A stretch of 64,000 bases of DNA from Chaetorhynchus papuensis. Lineage: Eukaryota > Chordata > Aves > Passeriformes > Rhipiduridae. The DNA is taken from contig VWYX01000686.1 of NCBI GenBank assembly GCA_013396525.1, positions 299,345 to 363,344 of the forward strand. Direction: 5' to 3'. Made by a program: the position numbers and the translations under genes. Position 1 is the stretch's first letter. Each line of letters begins with the position of its first letter. This document shows positions 25,001 to 36,100 of the stretch, in pieces. The notes below the pieces were generated by a model. It had not been told where the DNA came from and did no database searches. It saw nothing but the letters and a program-made list of their open reading frames with translations.

Positions 25001-28000
25001 CTGGGGTGGCTGGGCTGGGATGCTGTGCCTGTAGGAGGGCAGCATGCTGGGCTGGGATATTGCTGGCATTGACACCCTTTCCTACAAGGACTGGGCCAGA
25101 CAGAGCCTCACAGCTTTTGCCTCTGGTCCCACGCCGTGCCTGGCCTGGCCAGCTCATTCATGGGGCCATGGAGGGGGTGGTGGAGCCAGGAGCCCAGCTC
25201 AGGCAGGCTTGGTGGAGCTGGAGCAAGCGGAGATGAACTCAGGCGGGCAGGAGATGGCTGGAACACATCCAATCCTCTGTTTCCCAGGTGTACCCTGAGC
25301 ACGCTCAGCTCCTCCCTGCCATGGGCCACCACTGGCCAGTCTGGACACCCAGGACTTTGGAGCCCACTGCCTCAGAAAGGACCGAGATGCTCAGGGCTGT
25401 AAGATACTGCTGCACATGGAGGTGTGCCCCCAGGGTGCCCAGGGGTCAGGATCCCACTACCCAGGGAACAAACGGAGCCATCCAGAGCTGCAGCAAGCGG
25501 AATAGCTTGTGATGCAGCATGTGGGGCTGCAGCCCTTTCCCATCAGCATCTACAGCAGCATTTCTCTGGGTCTCTCCATCCAGGAGCCATCTGAATGACA
25601 CAGAATGACAGCAAATGCCTGCTTGTAGCCTGCCAAAAGCCTGGCCAAGCCTTGCTCATGTGCCAACACCACCCAATTCCTGTGCTGTGTGCAGAGGGAC
25701 AGGGATGCAGCCTGTTCTGTCAGCCTGCAGTCACCTCCAGCTCCCGGGGCTCTGTTCCCAGCACGCTGTGGAGAAGCACCCTGTGCTGGTGTGAGTCACA
25801 ACACATGCACACAGGCACACACATTTCCTACTGCCCTGATGGGAAAAGAGGCACGGTCACATTCACAGTCCCAGTAGGGACTGGCAGAGAGAAAAGGATT
25901 GGGATTCACAGAGAAAGTAATTTTTTGAGACCTTCTTCTGGACCAAAAAAGCTTTCTAATATATCTGATTCTATGAAACACATCAGCTCCTAGAGCTTTT
26001 TGTTCAGATGGACACTCTTAGGAGGGTCAGGGCTGGTTTCGATGGCCATTGTGAAGGAACAGCTGTGCCAGACCCAAAAATGATGCCATGAAAGTCAGCA
26101 GAGCCCCAGACAGCTGAATGACAACACTCCAGCACCAGGAAACCACTGAGATTTTTTGGCAGAGCTGCCCCTACAAGAGGAACAGAAGCCTGGCTAGCCC
26201 TCCCCACCCCTCCATGCAGGGTTATGGGAGAGGTGCTAAATACAAGAGTTTTGTCCCATACTGTGGAAGTCCCTGGTCCTTACCTGTAGCCTTTCCCAGA
26301 CTGAGCGTCTGTGCATCTCTCACCCACACAGGCACCAGTCCTAACACCCACAGCCTCACAGCTACACTTTGGTTAACCCAGACCTCGGCACAGGTGTGGG
26401 CGCAGCCACTGCCATTTGCCTCCAAGCCTGGGTTCAGCTGCACCTGCCGGGCACCGCCGGCCCGGACGGGCAGGTGCCACAGCTCAGACCGGTCCTGATG
26501 GGGTGAAGCCACCATGCCGGTCGCCAGCCAGGCTTCAGAAGCAATTTGCTCTGTGTGATCTGCTCCTGGATGCAGATGGGATTTACACAGGTGAGCTCTC
26601 TGGCCATGGCCTCATATTTGAGTCCCACACAGTTTCTGCAGAAATGAGTATTAGAAACAAGGGCTGTCCCTTGGGTTTGACCCTTCTCAGGGTCCAGTTC
26701 AGTGACCAGAACTTAAAGCCGGAGGAGTCTGATCCCTGCAGGGAACAATGCCATCCCCTTATTCAAAGGCTGCTGGTGAGTGTCAGCCTGGAAATATCTC
26801 TGAGCGGCCAGTTTTGTGATGCAGCACCACATCCAGGCAGCCCCAGGGCTGTGTTTCTTTGGTGGTGCTGGGTGGCTCGAAGCCTCCCCACTCTTCCACA
26901 GCTCAACCCCCGTGCTGGGGTGGCAGCAGTCACATGGGGGTCTGGCACCCACAGAGCTGCAGTGACATCACTTTCCCAAGCTCATGTTTCCTCAACTCCT
27001 CCTTCGTTGTTTTTTTCCCTTTGCAGGGAGGAAACTAGAATTGCTGCCTGGAGGTGGGTGACATTTTTGTCGGATGTCCAAGAGCAGGAGTGAGGGACCT
27101 GGACCTGGGCCCATCATGCAGCTCTGAGCCGGGATGGAGCCATCATGGAGCTCTGCGGCACAGCCGGGCACCGGTGGGACTTGGCTCATCACACCAGACT
27201 TCACCTTTCCTGACCTGGACAGAGAAGGTAAAGCCGCACGATGCAGAGGACCCAACCGATTTCTTCTCCTAGCAGTCAGTGAATCGGCAAGAGCGGTGCT
27301 ATTCCAGACCTGCTCTGGAGACCAATTGAGGGCGTGAAATCACCAAGTTCATTACCACAGGATGCTGGGGAGGCCAAGTATGCAAATGGATTGGAGAGGG
27401 CCGAGTTCTGTCAGTGGAGGTAGATTCATTACAGCTATTAAGGTACTTCCGTCCGGATGCAAACCCTTTCCCAGGAAGTCCCCAAACTGCCAGCCAGCAG
27501 CTGGGAGGGATGTCGGGAAGCACATCTTGTTTCTCCTGCTCTTCCCGTGAGTAGTGTTACAGAAGAGCCAGACACGGAAAAATACCCGTGAGGTTCAGAG
27601 CTGAAAAGGAAAGAAAAAGAAGCAAAAATCCTTGCTGAGGGTTTCAGCACTGAAAGAGTCTGGAGCAGTCAGTGAGGGCAAGCTCTAAGGTGGGGAATGG
27701 CCGGGGTCCTTACAGGGAGAGCCCAGATCTCGCGGCTGAGCTACAAACACGGGAAGCAGGCGCGGAAGAAAGCTGGCAAGAAAAGGAGACAAACAGCCGC
27801 TGCTGGGACGGGGAGGGCTGCCAGGAACCCGGCGAGGCCAGGCCCGGGGAGCCCAGCCAGGGCCAGAGGCACACGGCTCCCGGCCATGCGTGGGACGAGG
27901 GCAAGATGTGCGGGGGGCGGCTGTGCTGGGGGGAGCGCGGTGGTGCAGAGAGCTGGACCCCAGCCACCCGCCGGGCCCCGGGCAGCAGCGGGGTTGAGCT

Positions 28001-28180
28001 CAGGGCAGAGGGTACCCCAGCAACGGGGTGATGTGGGCAGGGGATCCCCCTTTCTGCAGGGTCACCATCCCCGAGGTGGACAGGTTAGGGAGAATCCCGT
28101 CCCCAGGGTGACTGAAGGAGGCGCACCCCATCCCCAGGGTAATCAGGACAGGGGACCTGGGGGTGACAAGGGTAGGGGAA
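22031..28180. other. Non-coding stretch, no gene recognised
   Basis: I see no coding exon with a recognisable product. The segment contains an orphan CpG island (listed separately), an AATAAA at 23436-23441 and otherwise unremarkable GC-rich sequence. It is probably the 5' flank of KANK3. Confidence 0.45.
22960..23350. promoter_or_regulatory. CpG island without an assigned gene
   Basis: By eye I count roughly 30 CpG dinucleotides between 23040 and 23330, including clustered GGCGCGA, CCGGCCGCGGGGCGCCGGCC and GTCGCCCCGG. No convincing start codon or known exon is attached. It could be an alternative upstream promoter of KANK3 or the start of a non-coding RNA. Confidence 0.5.
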
Positions 28181-28860
28181 CCCCTCCCCCCAGGTGACCG
28201 GGACGGGGCACATTCCACCCGGGGCGGCCACGGGGACAGCGATATCCCCTCCTCATGCGGAGAGGGGGCTAGCGGGGATGCCGCGGGGCGAGCGGCCGGG
28301 GGCGGTCCCCGTCCCGTCGGGCCCGGGGCCGGTCCCCGCCCGCCCCCGCCCCGCCCCGGCCGCTCCCGCTGCCTCTCCCGCTCCCCCCCCCGCGCCCCCC
28401 CCCCCCCGGCCCGGGGCTGCGGCGGGCAGCGCTGCCCGGCGCCGCGCAGCAGCCCGAGAGTCCCGGGCCCGGGGCTGTGGCCCGGCTGCAGCCCAGGAGC
28501 CCGGCGGCACGGTGAGGGGCGGCGGGGACCGGGCGGGACGGGACGGGCGGGTCCGGCGGCGGCGGGCGGGAGCTCGTCCCGGTGGCGGCCCCCGCAGGGC
28601 CCCGCAGCCGCCGCCGCCCGGGGCTCCCCGAGGGGCCGCGCTGGAGCCCCCGCGGACGCGGCGGGACCGCGGCGGGATGGGGCGGCCCCGGGGGCTCCGC
28701 CCGACCGGCCCCGGCGGCGGGAGCGGGAGGGGAGCGGGGCCGCAGCGGGGCTGGGACTCCCCCTCTCCGGCTGGTGGCGGCGGGGGGTCCCCGGGGGTCT
28801 CCTGGGCTGGGGACGGGCTGTCGCCCCGACGTGTGGGTGCCTGGAATGTGCTGCTGGCAC
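28180..28860 (+). promoter_or_regulatory. KANK3: CpG island, probable KANK3 promoter and first exon
   Basis: This is the most GC- and CpG-dense stretch upstream of KANK3, with long C runs near 28384-28410. A consensus donor (CACG|GTGAGG) at 28511/28512 could end a non-coding first exon. It would splice to the acceptor at 33103-33104 in front of the KANK3 start codon, giving a first intron of about 4.6 kb. The promoter role is inferred from position and composition. Confidence 0.6.
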
Positions 28861-31800
28861 CCCGGGGTGCTGGGGGTCCCCCAGGGGTGCCGGGAACCCG
28901 TGAGGTTGGGGGTACTGGTGGACTCCCAGGGAACTGGGGAACTGCAGGCCTGGGGGTTCTGGGGACTCCCTGGGGTCCTGGGGACCTATTCGGGCTGGGT
29001 GTGTTGTGGGTTCCCCAGCTGGTGGAACCCCCAGGGCTGAGGCTGTGGCTTGGCACCCCAGGCTGCTGCAGGCCCCTCTGGGGTGCTGAAGGGCACATGG
29101 GTGCTGTGGGGTTTGGGGTGCTCCTGTGTGCACAGGGAGAACCCACCATGTGGTTGTGCACTGTGCTGTGTGTGTACCCCGGCTGTAGCTGGGCACCCCG
29201 GGTGTAAATTTAAACATTTCATCTCCGAGCCCCTCCTGACAGCGGGACTAGTCCAGACCATTGCTGCTGATCCCATGTGTTGTCAGCAGCCCCGAGGGAA
29301 TCCGGAGGTGTTGGTGGAAGGTGCTGGTGGGCAACTGTGGTGAGGGTTTGAGAAAAGGGGTTGATGTTCTCTCGTGAAGCTGTAGGGAACCTATAGCGCT
29401 ATAGGTGTGAGGGGGCTGGTAGAGCTGATCCCCACGTGGGTAAGTCTGTGTGTGGACTCTACACCTGCTGTCCAGGTCGTGTGTGAGCTCAGGGAGGTCC
29501 CTGAGGGGCTGGAGTGGGTGCAGAGCGTGGGCAGCCCCTTTGGCCTCCCAGCCAACTGGGCCATCAATGACAGCTCCAGAAATAACAGTCCAACCCTGAA
29601 ATTAGGCTGTTGAGATGATCGAAGCATTTCCCTTTCTCTCCCTGGGTCAGCATTGTGCACCCACCCACCCGGATCCAGCTCCTCCAGGAGCAGCTCCAGC
29701 ATAGACAGCATGGCCAAGGTGGCCTGGGCAAATAGGCACAGGCCCTCCCATCCAGCCCCTGCAGCAGGGCACAGGGACAGGAAGGTGTCAGGAGCCCTGG
29801 GTACCTCCTGCTGCACCCAGCCACAGTGCCGGCAGATGACACAGCAGGTGACAGGCACGTGTGACAGCTGGCTGTGTGCGAGAAGCCCAAATCCTGGCAG
29901 GTTGCTGGCAGTGGAGGAAGCCGTGTGCTTGCTCGGTGATTTCCCTTTAACTTTCGAACAGCCTCAGTTCCAAGCTTCAGGGCTTATCGCCTGCGCAGAG
30001 CTACGAGGGAAGCGTGCCTGGCTGAGATAAATCAAGTTGCCCTGGCCAGGGCTGCTCTGGACTCTGTTCTTCTCACATTCCTCATGACCTCAGTATTTTG
30101 GCTCAGGAGGAGAGCTGGGGAGAACCCTCCCTGTGTCCAGCCCCGTCCGTGCCGGTGGAGCAGCTTGTGCTGCACTGCAGCAGGTGGTTGAACCGGGCCA
30201 AGGGCTGCTACAGCTGTGCCCCTGGAGAGGGAAGGGGCCCAAAGGTCTCAAGCTTTGGGAACAGCTCTCCCAGACCTCTCCTCTGCCAGTCTGGGAGCTT
30301 GGGAACCCCAAGGGGAAATTGCCCCATGAGGCCAGGGTCCCAGGATGCTGCCTGCAGCTGGGGCTGGGGCATGAGGACCAGGTGGTACCTGGGCTGTGCC
30401 AAGGTGCCCAGCCTCCCTCATCCCTGACATGACTTCTTATTGTAATCGAGTGGAGCAGCTCCAGTTTTGGCCCCGAGTTTCCCATGTTGGCATTGGTACA
30501 ACAGCACAAGGGGAAAATACAGGTGCGAGCCCAGGGCAAAGCACAGCCCTGCCTCCACGAGGGTAGTTGAGTCCCTGCGCATCCTCCACCTCTTCCCCTC
30601 GCTGCCAAGCCTCCCTGACAGTCCTTTGCTTGTACCATCCTGCTTTTCCATCGAAACACCAGGGATAGAAACAACACTCGTTGCTTCCAAAGGGAGCTGG
30701 GATCATGTAAGGGCCTCCCCCAGGGGTCCGTGTGCCCAGCCCCTTCAGCAACCTGCACCAGTGCCTGAGGGAGCAGCTGAAGCTGCTGAAAATCAGCCTT
30801 TGGCACCAAAGTGGCCGATACAATCTGCCCCACCAAGGCTTCAGCCCAGGTGGAGGGCGGCTGCCTGAGTGGTGCCATGGGCTTGGCAGCCAGGTCCGGC
30901 TGGTGCTGACAGTGGCTGGGCTGCGGGTGCGGGGACTCAGCCTGTTGCACACTGGGACCATCTGCCCCCACTGCTCCAGTCCAGCCCCACGCCTCTTCCC
31001 CAGCCCAGGGACAAGTGTGCACGGCCCAGGGAGCCTGGGGGATGTTTGCACCTCGCAGGCCCTCCAGGAGGGTTTGAACATCATGGGGTCTCTGGGGCCA
31101 TTTGGACGTGGTTGGGAGCTGGCAGGTCCCACCACCTTTTTTGGAGTTGGGTGAAGACAGAAACTCCTGCCCTGAGTCCAGCCCATCCTGTCAGACCAAA
31201 AGAAAGGGGGTCTGGAAACAGTAGGAGGATGTCCCCCACAGTCAGGATGCAGCTGCTGACGTTGGCTGAAGGGGCCATAGGTGATGAGCAGCCTGTCCCC
31301 AGCTCAGAGGAGGGGACACCAGTGCAGTGCTGGTGCAAAGGGCACCTTTGCTGCTGGAGTGGTGTGGGAGGCCTCCAGGCCTCGGCAGAGGAGGCTTTTC
31401 CTGTCCCCAGGCAGGACAATACCCGACCAGGCGGCGGAAGGGAGCTGCCGGCCACTTCCCCCCGAGGAAACGCACCCGCTGGCTCTGGCTCCTGTTGGTC
31501 TCTTCCTCTTGTTTGATTTACAACGTGTGTGGAGCTCGGTGGGAAGTTTGTCCTGGCCCCAGCACTGTTTAATTACCTGCAGCAAGGGCCATGCAGAGGA
31601 GGAAGCCAAACGCTTCCCAGGGTGGGAGGGATTAGACGAGGTGGGGGATGTGTGGACCTTCTTGGGCATGAAGCCAGCAGCTTGGGAATGGTGGATGCCA
31701 GCATGGAGCCAGGATGTTCCCAGGAGAATGGGTGGAATTCTGTCTGGAATGGGTGCCAGCTTGAAGCTGGGATGATCCTGAGGGAGGTGGAATTTGGGAT

Positions 31801-33104
31801 GTGCATCGGCTGTGGATGGGTTGGCAGAGGAGTGGGAGAGCCCCAGAATCCATCCTGGTGACTAGTGGGAAGTGTTTTATCTCTGCCCAGTTGGACTCAG
31901 CCCCCAACCCTGTGCACTGGGCTGGGGGTGGGAGGCCACCGCAGTGCCCAGCCCGAGCCTGGCCTGGCGCTGCCACAGCTGCTCTGCTGGCTCCACGGGG
32001 TCAGGGCGAGCTGAGGGCTGGCAGCTGCAGCACCGGGGCCGGGGAGTGGCTGCGACATCGGCATGAGCAGCGGGTGCGAGGGGCGGATGTGGGTGTTTCT
32101 GTGCAGCCAAGGCCAGATCCTGCGCTGTTCCCTGGGCAGCGCTGAGCCTCAGCTTCCCTGAGGGCTGTGCCCAAGCCACCATTCCTTAGCGGCATTCCTC
32201 CTCCCCTGCTTTCTTCTCAAAATAGTCCAATGCCAAATGCTTTGCCCACCAACAGCTGCTCAGCCCCATGGCCACCTGTGTCCCATGGGCAGAGCCACCA
32301 GGACCCTGATGCCATGCACAGCAGCAGTGGGTGCTCCCAAGGTGCTGTTGTCCCATCCTGCTCCTGCCAGGAGCACGTCACACCTGGGCCCCAGCATCCA
32401 GATTCTGCCAGATGTTGCAGCGGGTCCCAGCTCAGTGCTCACAGCTGGTGGCAACCCCAGCCATGAGCTCACCTCTGGACAACAGCCGTATCCTGTTGGC
32501 TCTCCTGCAGCATGTCCATGCCTGGCTCCTGAGAAAACCAGGCTCCCATTTCATTCCCCTCTACCTTATCCCATGTTATTGACAGGGAAAAGCAGTCGGG
32601 TCCCTCCTGGGGGTCATCAGCCCCTCAGGACACCCCTGAGGCCTTTTGGTGCACCCTGGGCGGCAAGAATGGACATCACACCCAGCACTGATGGGTGCTG
32701 GCAGCTCCCTGCAGTCACATGGCTTTACCAAAGCATCGGTTCCCTTTATCCAAAGCAAACTTTGCACTGAGTATTGCACCTATACAGGTTTCAGCCTCTT
32801 TTTTTCCTGACCTGCTCCCACTGTATGGCCAAGCGCCAACTCGTGACCCTCGGAGCTGGCAGCACGGCCATCCCAGCCGAGCTGCAGAGCATTCCTTAAA
32901 TGTACAAACAATCCCGGCCCCGCAGGCAGCACTGCGCTCACCCGGCCACCCGCTCCAGTGTCAGCCCTGGGCTGGGGGGGGGCCAGGGGACCTGGCAGAT
33001 GGCAGGGGGCAGCCAGAGGGCTCTCCCCGGGCGGGTGGCAGGGCTGTGTGTCTGCCTGGGGCTCACCAGCCCTGCGGTCACAGGGTTTGGTCTCGTTGTT
33101 GCAG
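28861..33104. other. Probable first intron of KANK3
   Basis: This lies between the CpG-island donor and the acceptor of the first coding exon. No coding exon is recognised. It contains a perfect 16-base palindrome at 29390-29405. The high GC content produces many open frames without domain content. Confidence 0.45.
29390..29405. repeat. Perfect 16-base palindrome
   Basis: CCTATAGCGCTATAGG reads identically on both strands with no spacer. Confidence 0.9.
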
Positions 33105-33142
33105 GTTGATGGTCCCCTGGTCAGCAGTGTTCCGGGGAGAAG

Positions 33143-36100
33143 ATGGCTCAGCCGGCACCCCTGAACCAGAACCTCCCAGGTAAAGAGACCAGGTAGTGAC
33201 AGTGGAGTGCGAGGGGGGTTGCAGGGCTGAGCTGTCCCGTCCCAGCCCCATGGAGCTCCTCACTTCAGCACCAGCCCTGACATGGAGTGGGTGCCCTGTG
33301 ATGCCCTATGGCACCGAGGGTGGTGGAGACAGACACATCACACATCGTGGAGGGGAGGGGCCTGCAGGCTGCAAATTCTGGTATAACCCAGTTGGAAAAG
33401 CTGTCCTGTCTCCGCCAGGTCCCTGCCTTACTGTCCCTGCTCCTCTTGCAGATCTTGGGGGCCCGTTCTTGTACCGGGACCAGGATGATGGAGAGAAGAG
33501 CTCGTATTCCGTGGAAACCCCCTATGGCTTCCTGCTGGACCTTGATTTCCTGAAATATGTTGATGATATTGAAAGTGGCCAAACACTCAAGAAAGTGCCA
33601 CTGCCTCGCAGGGCAAAAGGGTCCCGTGCACCGCCCAGCACCCTGCGCAGCCCCAGCAGCCACACCAGCGCCTGGACCTCCACCGAGTCCCTCACGTCCA
33701 CAGCCAGCGAGGAGGGCAGGACTGCGCTGCTGCTGTCCCCGCATGGCCGAGCACCCCTGGAGTCTGCAAGCAAGCCAACCTCCCACCCCATCTCACCTCC
33801 ACCAGTACGGCTGCTTCCCCCTCCCACCCGCAAGTGCCTTGTGCGAAACCCACGGGTGGAGAAGACCTTGCTGGAGACGAGCAGGAGGCTCGAGCAGGAG
33901 CAGGGCCATTTGCAGGATATTGGCAGTCCCTCCCACAGTGGCCAGCCAGGCACCCTGAGCCAGCCACCCCCCTGGGTGCCAGTGGGCTCCGAGGGCCAGG
34001 CGGGCTGGGGCCGGGTGAGCCCTGGCAGCTCGGGGCGCAGCACTCCGGCTGCGGGGCTCAGCACGGCCCCGCTGCAGCACGTGCGGGAGCAGATGGCTGC
34101 AGCCCTGCGGCAGCTCCGGGACCTGGAGGAACAGGTGAAAACCATCCCCCTCCTGGAGATGCAGATCTACGAGCTGAAGAGGGAGAAGGCAAAGTTGCTG
34201 GAGAAGCTGTCGACAGAGCCTGGCGAGGCACTGTATCACCCCTCTGGCTCTGAGGCAGGGGCAGGGGGTGAGGAGCCGCCCCGCACGGGGCCAGAGAATG
34301 AAGCAGAGCCAGCGAAGGGGCGAACGAGCAAAATTGTAGAGCTGAGGAAGCTGACAGAGAAGCTGGCGGTGCCAGAGCGGGGCATCAGGGCTTGGCCAGG
34401 CAGGAGCCCCAGGGTGGCTGAGAGGCCGTGCCGCTCTGTGGCAGTGGGTGAGGACCGGGCCATGACAGATGCTGTCTTCTACTACCGATCACAGCAGGAG
34501 AGTGGGGACGCACCAGACAGTGGCACACAGGGACGCAGGGATGTGGCCGTCTGGGTGCTGGAGTCCTCACTGGGGCTGGCCACTGAGGCGGAGCGGGAGC
34601 TGGAGCTGCTGCAGCAGACAGTGGGGCACCAGAAGGAGGTGATCACCCTGATGGAGGGGCACCTGCAGGAGGCCACGCGGGAGCTGGAGGAGCTGCGGCT
34701 AGAGGTGTGCGCCCGCCGGCCCCGCGGGCAGGTGGACAAGGAGGTGATGGCCAAGCCGCAGGTGGCCGAGGCGCTGGTGGAGGCTGCGGTAGTGACACAG
34801 AGCCGGGCAGCTGGCGACCCCCCAGAGACGGCAGAGGCAGGCGTGGAGTGCTGCCCCCCGACCTCCTGCGTCGCCGTGGGCTGCTGCCCCGACGGGCGGG
34901 ACGTGGCAGTCGGACCCGACGCAGCTGCCGGCTGCGATGACAAGGGCAGCCAGACAGATGTGGGTGGCGTTGTCCTGGCAGGAGAGGAGAAGGAGCCTGG
35001 TGTGGGCAGCGTGATGGAGCCTGGCCTGGGTGACGGCCTGAGCAGCCCCTCAGCACCGGGCGCAGGAGCAACAGGGGGGATGTGCCCAGACGGCCAAGCC
35101 CCTGGGCCAGCTGTGCTGGAGATGACACACAGCAACCGGGACCCATCCCCAGCACAGGACAGTGGAGCTGCCCCAAGCCCTGTGGCAGGTGAGTGTCACC
35201 AGCAGTGATGCCAGGGTCTGGGTTGGAATGTTCCTGCAGGAAGGGAGAGGATGGCCCTGTCGGGGACAATGCCTGCAGGGCCAATGCTACCCATGCCCAG
35301 CAGTTTCCCATGTCCCTTCCATGCCTGCCCGGGGGTCTAGGGGGTTTGGGATGCTTGGCTAGCCCCAGGGAGAGACTGTTTACAAGAGCATGTAGTGACA
35401 GGACAAGGGGGAGTGGTTTCAAAATGACAGTAGGTTTAGATTAGATATTATGCAAAATTCTTTACTGTGAAGTGGTGAGGCCCTGGCACCGATTACCTAG
35501 AGAAGTTCTGGATGCCCCATCCCTGGAAGTGTTTAAGGCCAGGTTGGATGGAACTCTGAGCAACCTGGTCTAGTGGAAGGTGTCCCTGACCATGGCAGTA
35601 GAGTTGGAATGAGATGATCTTTAAGGTCTCCTCTAACCCAGACCATTCTGTGATTCTGAAATTCTATGATTCTTGCTCACTGGCCCTTGACATCCATCTC
35701 TTTCCCTGTAGGAGCCCTGAAGTCCATCATGAAGAAGCGGGATGGTCCTCCCCGGAGCGAGGCGGAGGGCAGCAAGAAGAGCCTGCAGTTTGTGGGCGTG
35801 CTGAACGGGGAGTACGTGCTGAGGGGCTCCTGCCACCTCCATGAGCCAATCCTGGTCCCCTGCATCCCTGTCCTGGGCTGGGGTCAGTGGCAGGGCCTGA
35901 AGGGGGCCAGGCTGGTGCTGTGTTGCCACTGAGCGTCCTCCCTCTGCAGGTATGAAAGCACATCCAGCGAGGAGGAGGAAGAAGGCAACAGCTCCTCTGA
36001 GAAGGCTTCAGCCGACAGCTCCAACAGTTCGGAGCAAGGAGACACGGAAACCTCGGAGGAGGAGGCCGGGGAAGGCACGTGCGAGCCCAGGCTGGAGTGC

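Noticed and set aside
26416..27093. 225-codon plus-strand open frame
   Set aside because: No recognisable domain, no conserved splice structure, and composition like the surrounding noise.
7561..28180. Possible ANGPTL4 gene on the minus strand
   Set aside because: Human synteny would place it upstream of KANK3 in divergent orientation, so I looked for the fibrinogen-like domain (WWFGTC-type motif) and the coiled coil. None is visible; if present in this genome it lies outside the window or in the gap.
28000..29217. 405-codon minus-strand frame and long plus-strand frames over the CpG island
   Set aside because: They encode proline/arginine/glycine low-complexity text typical of CpG islands read in the wrong frame; the KANK3 promoter explains the region better.
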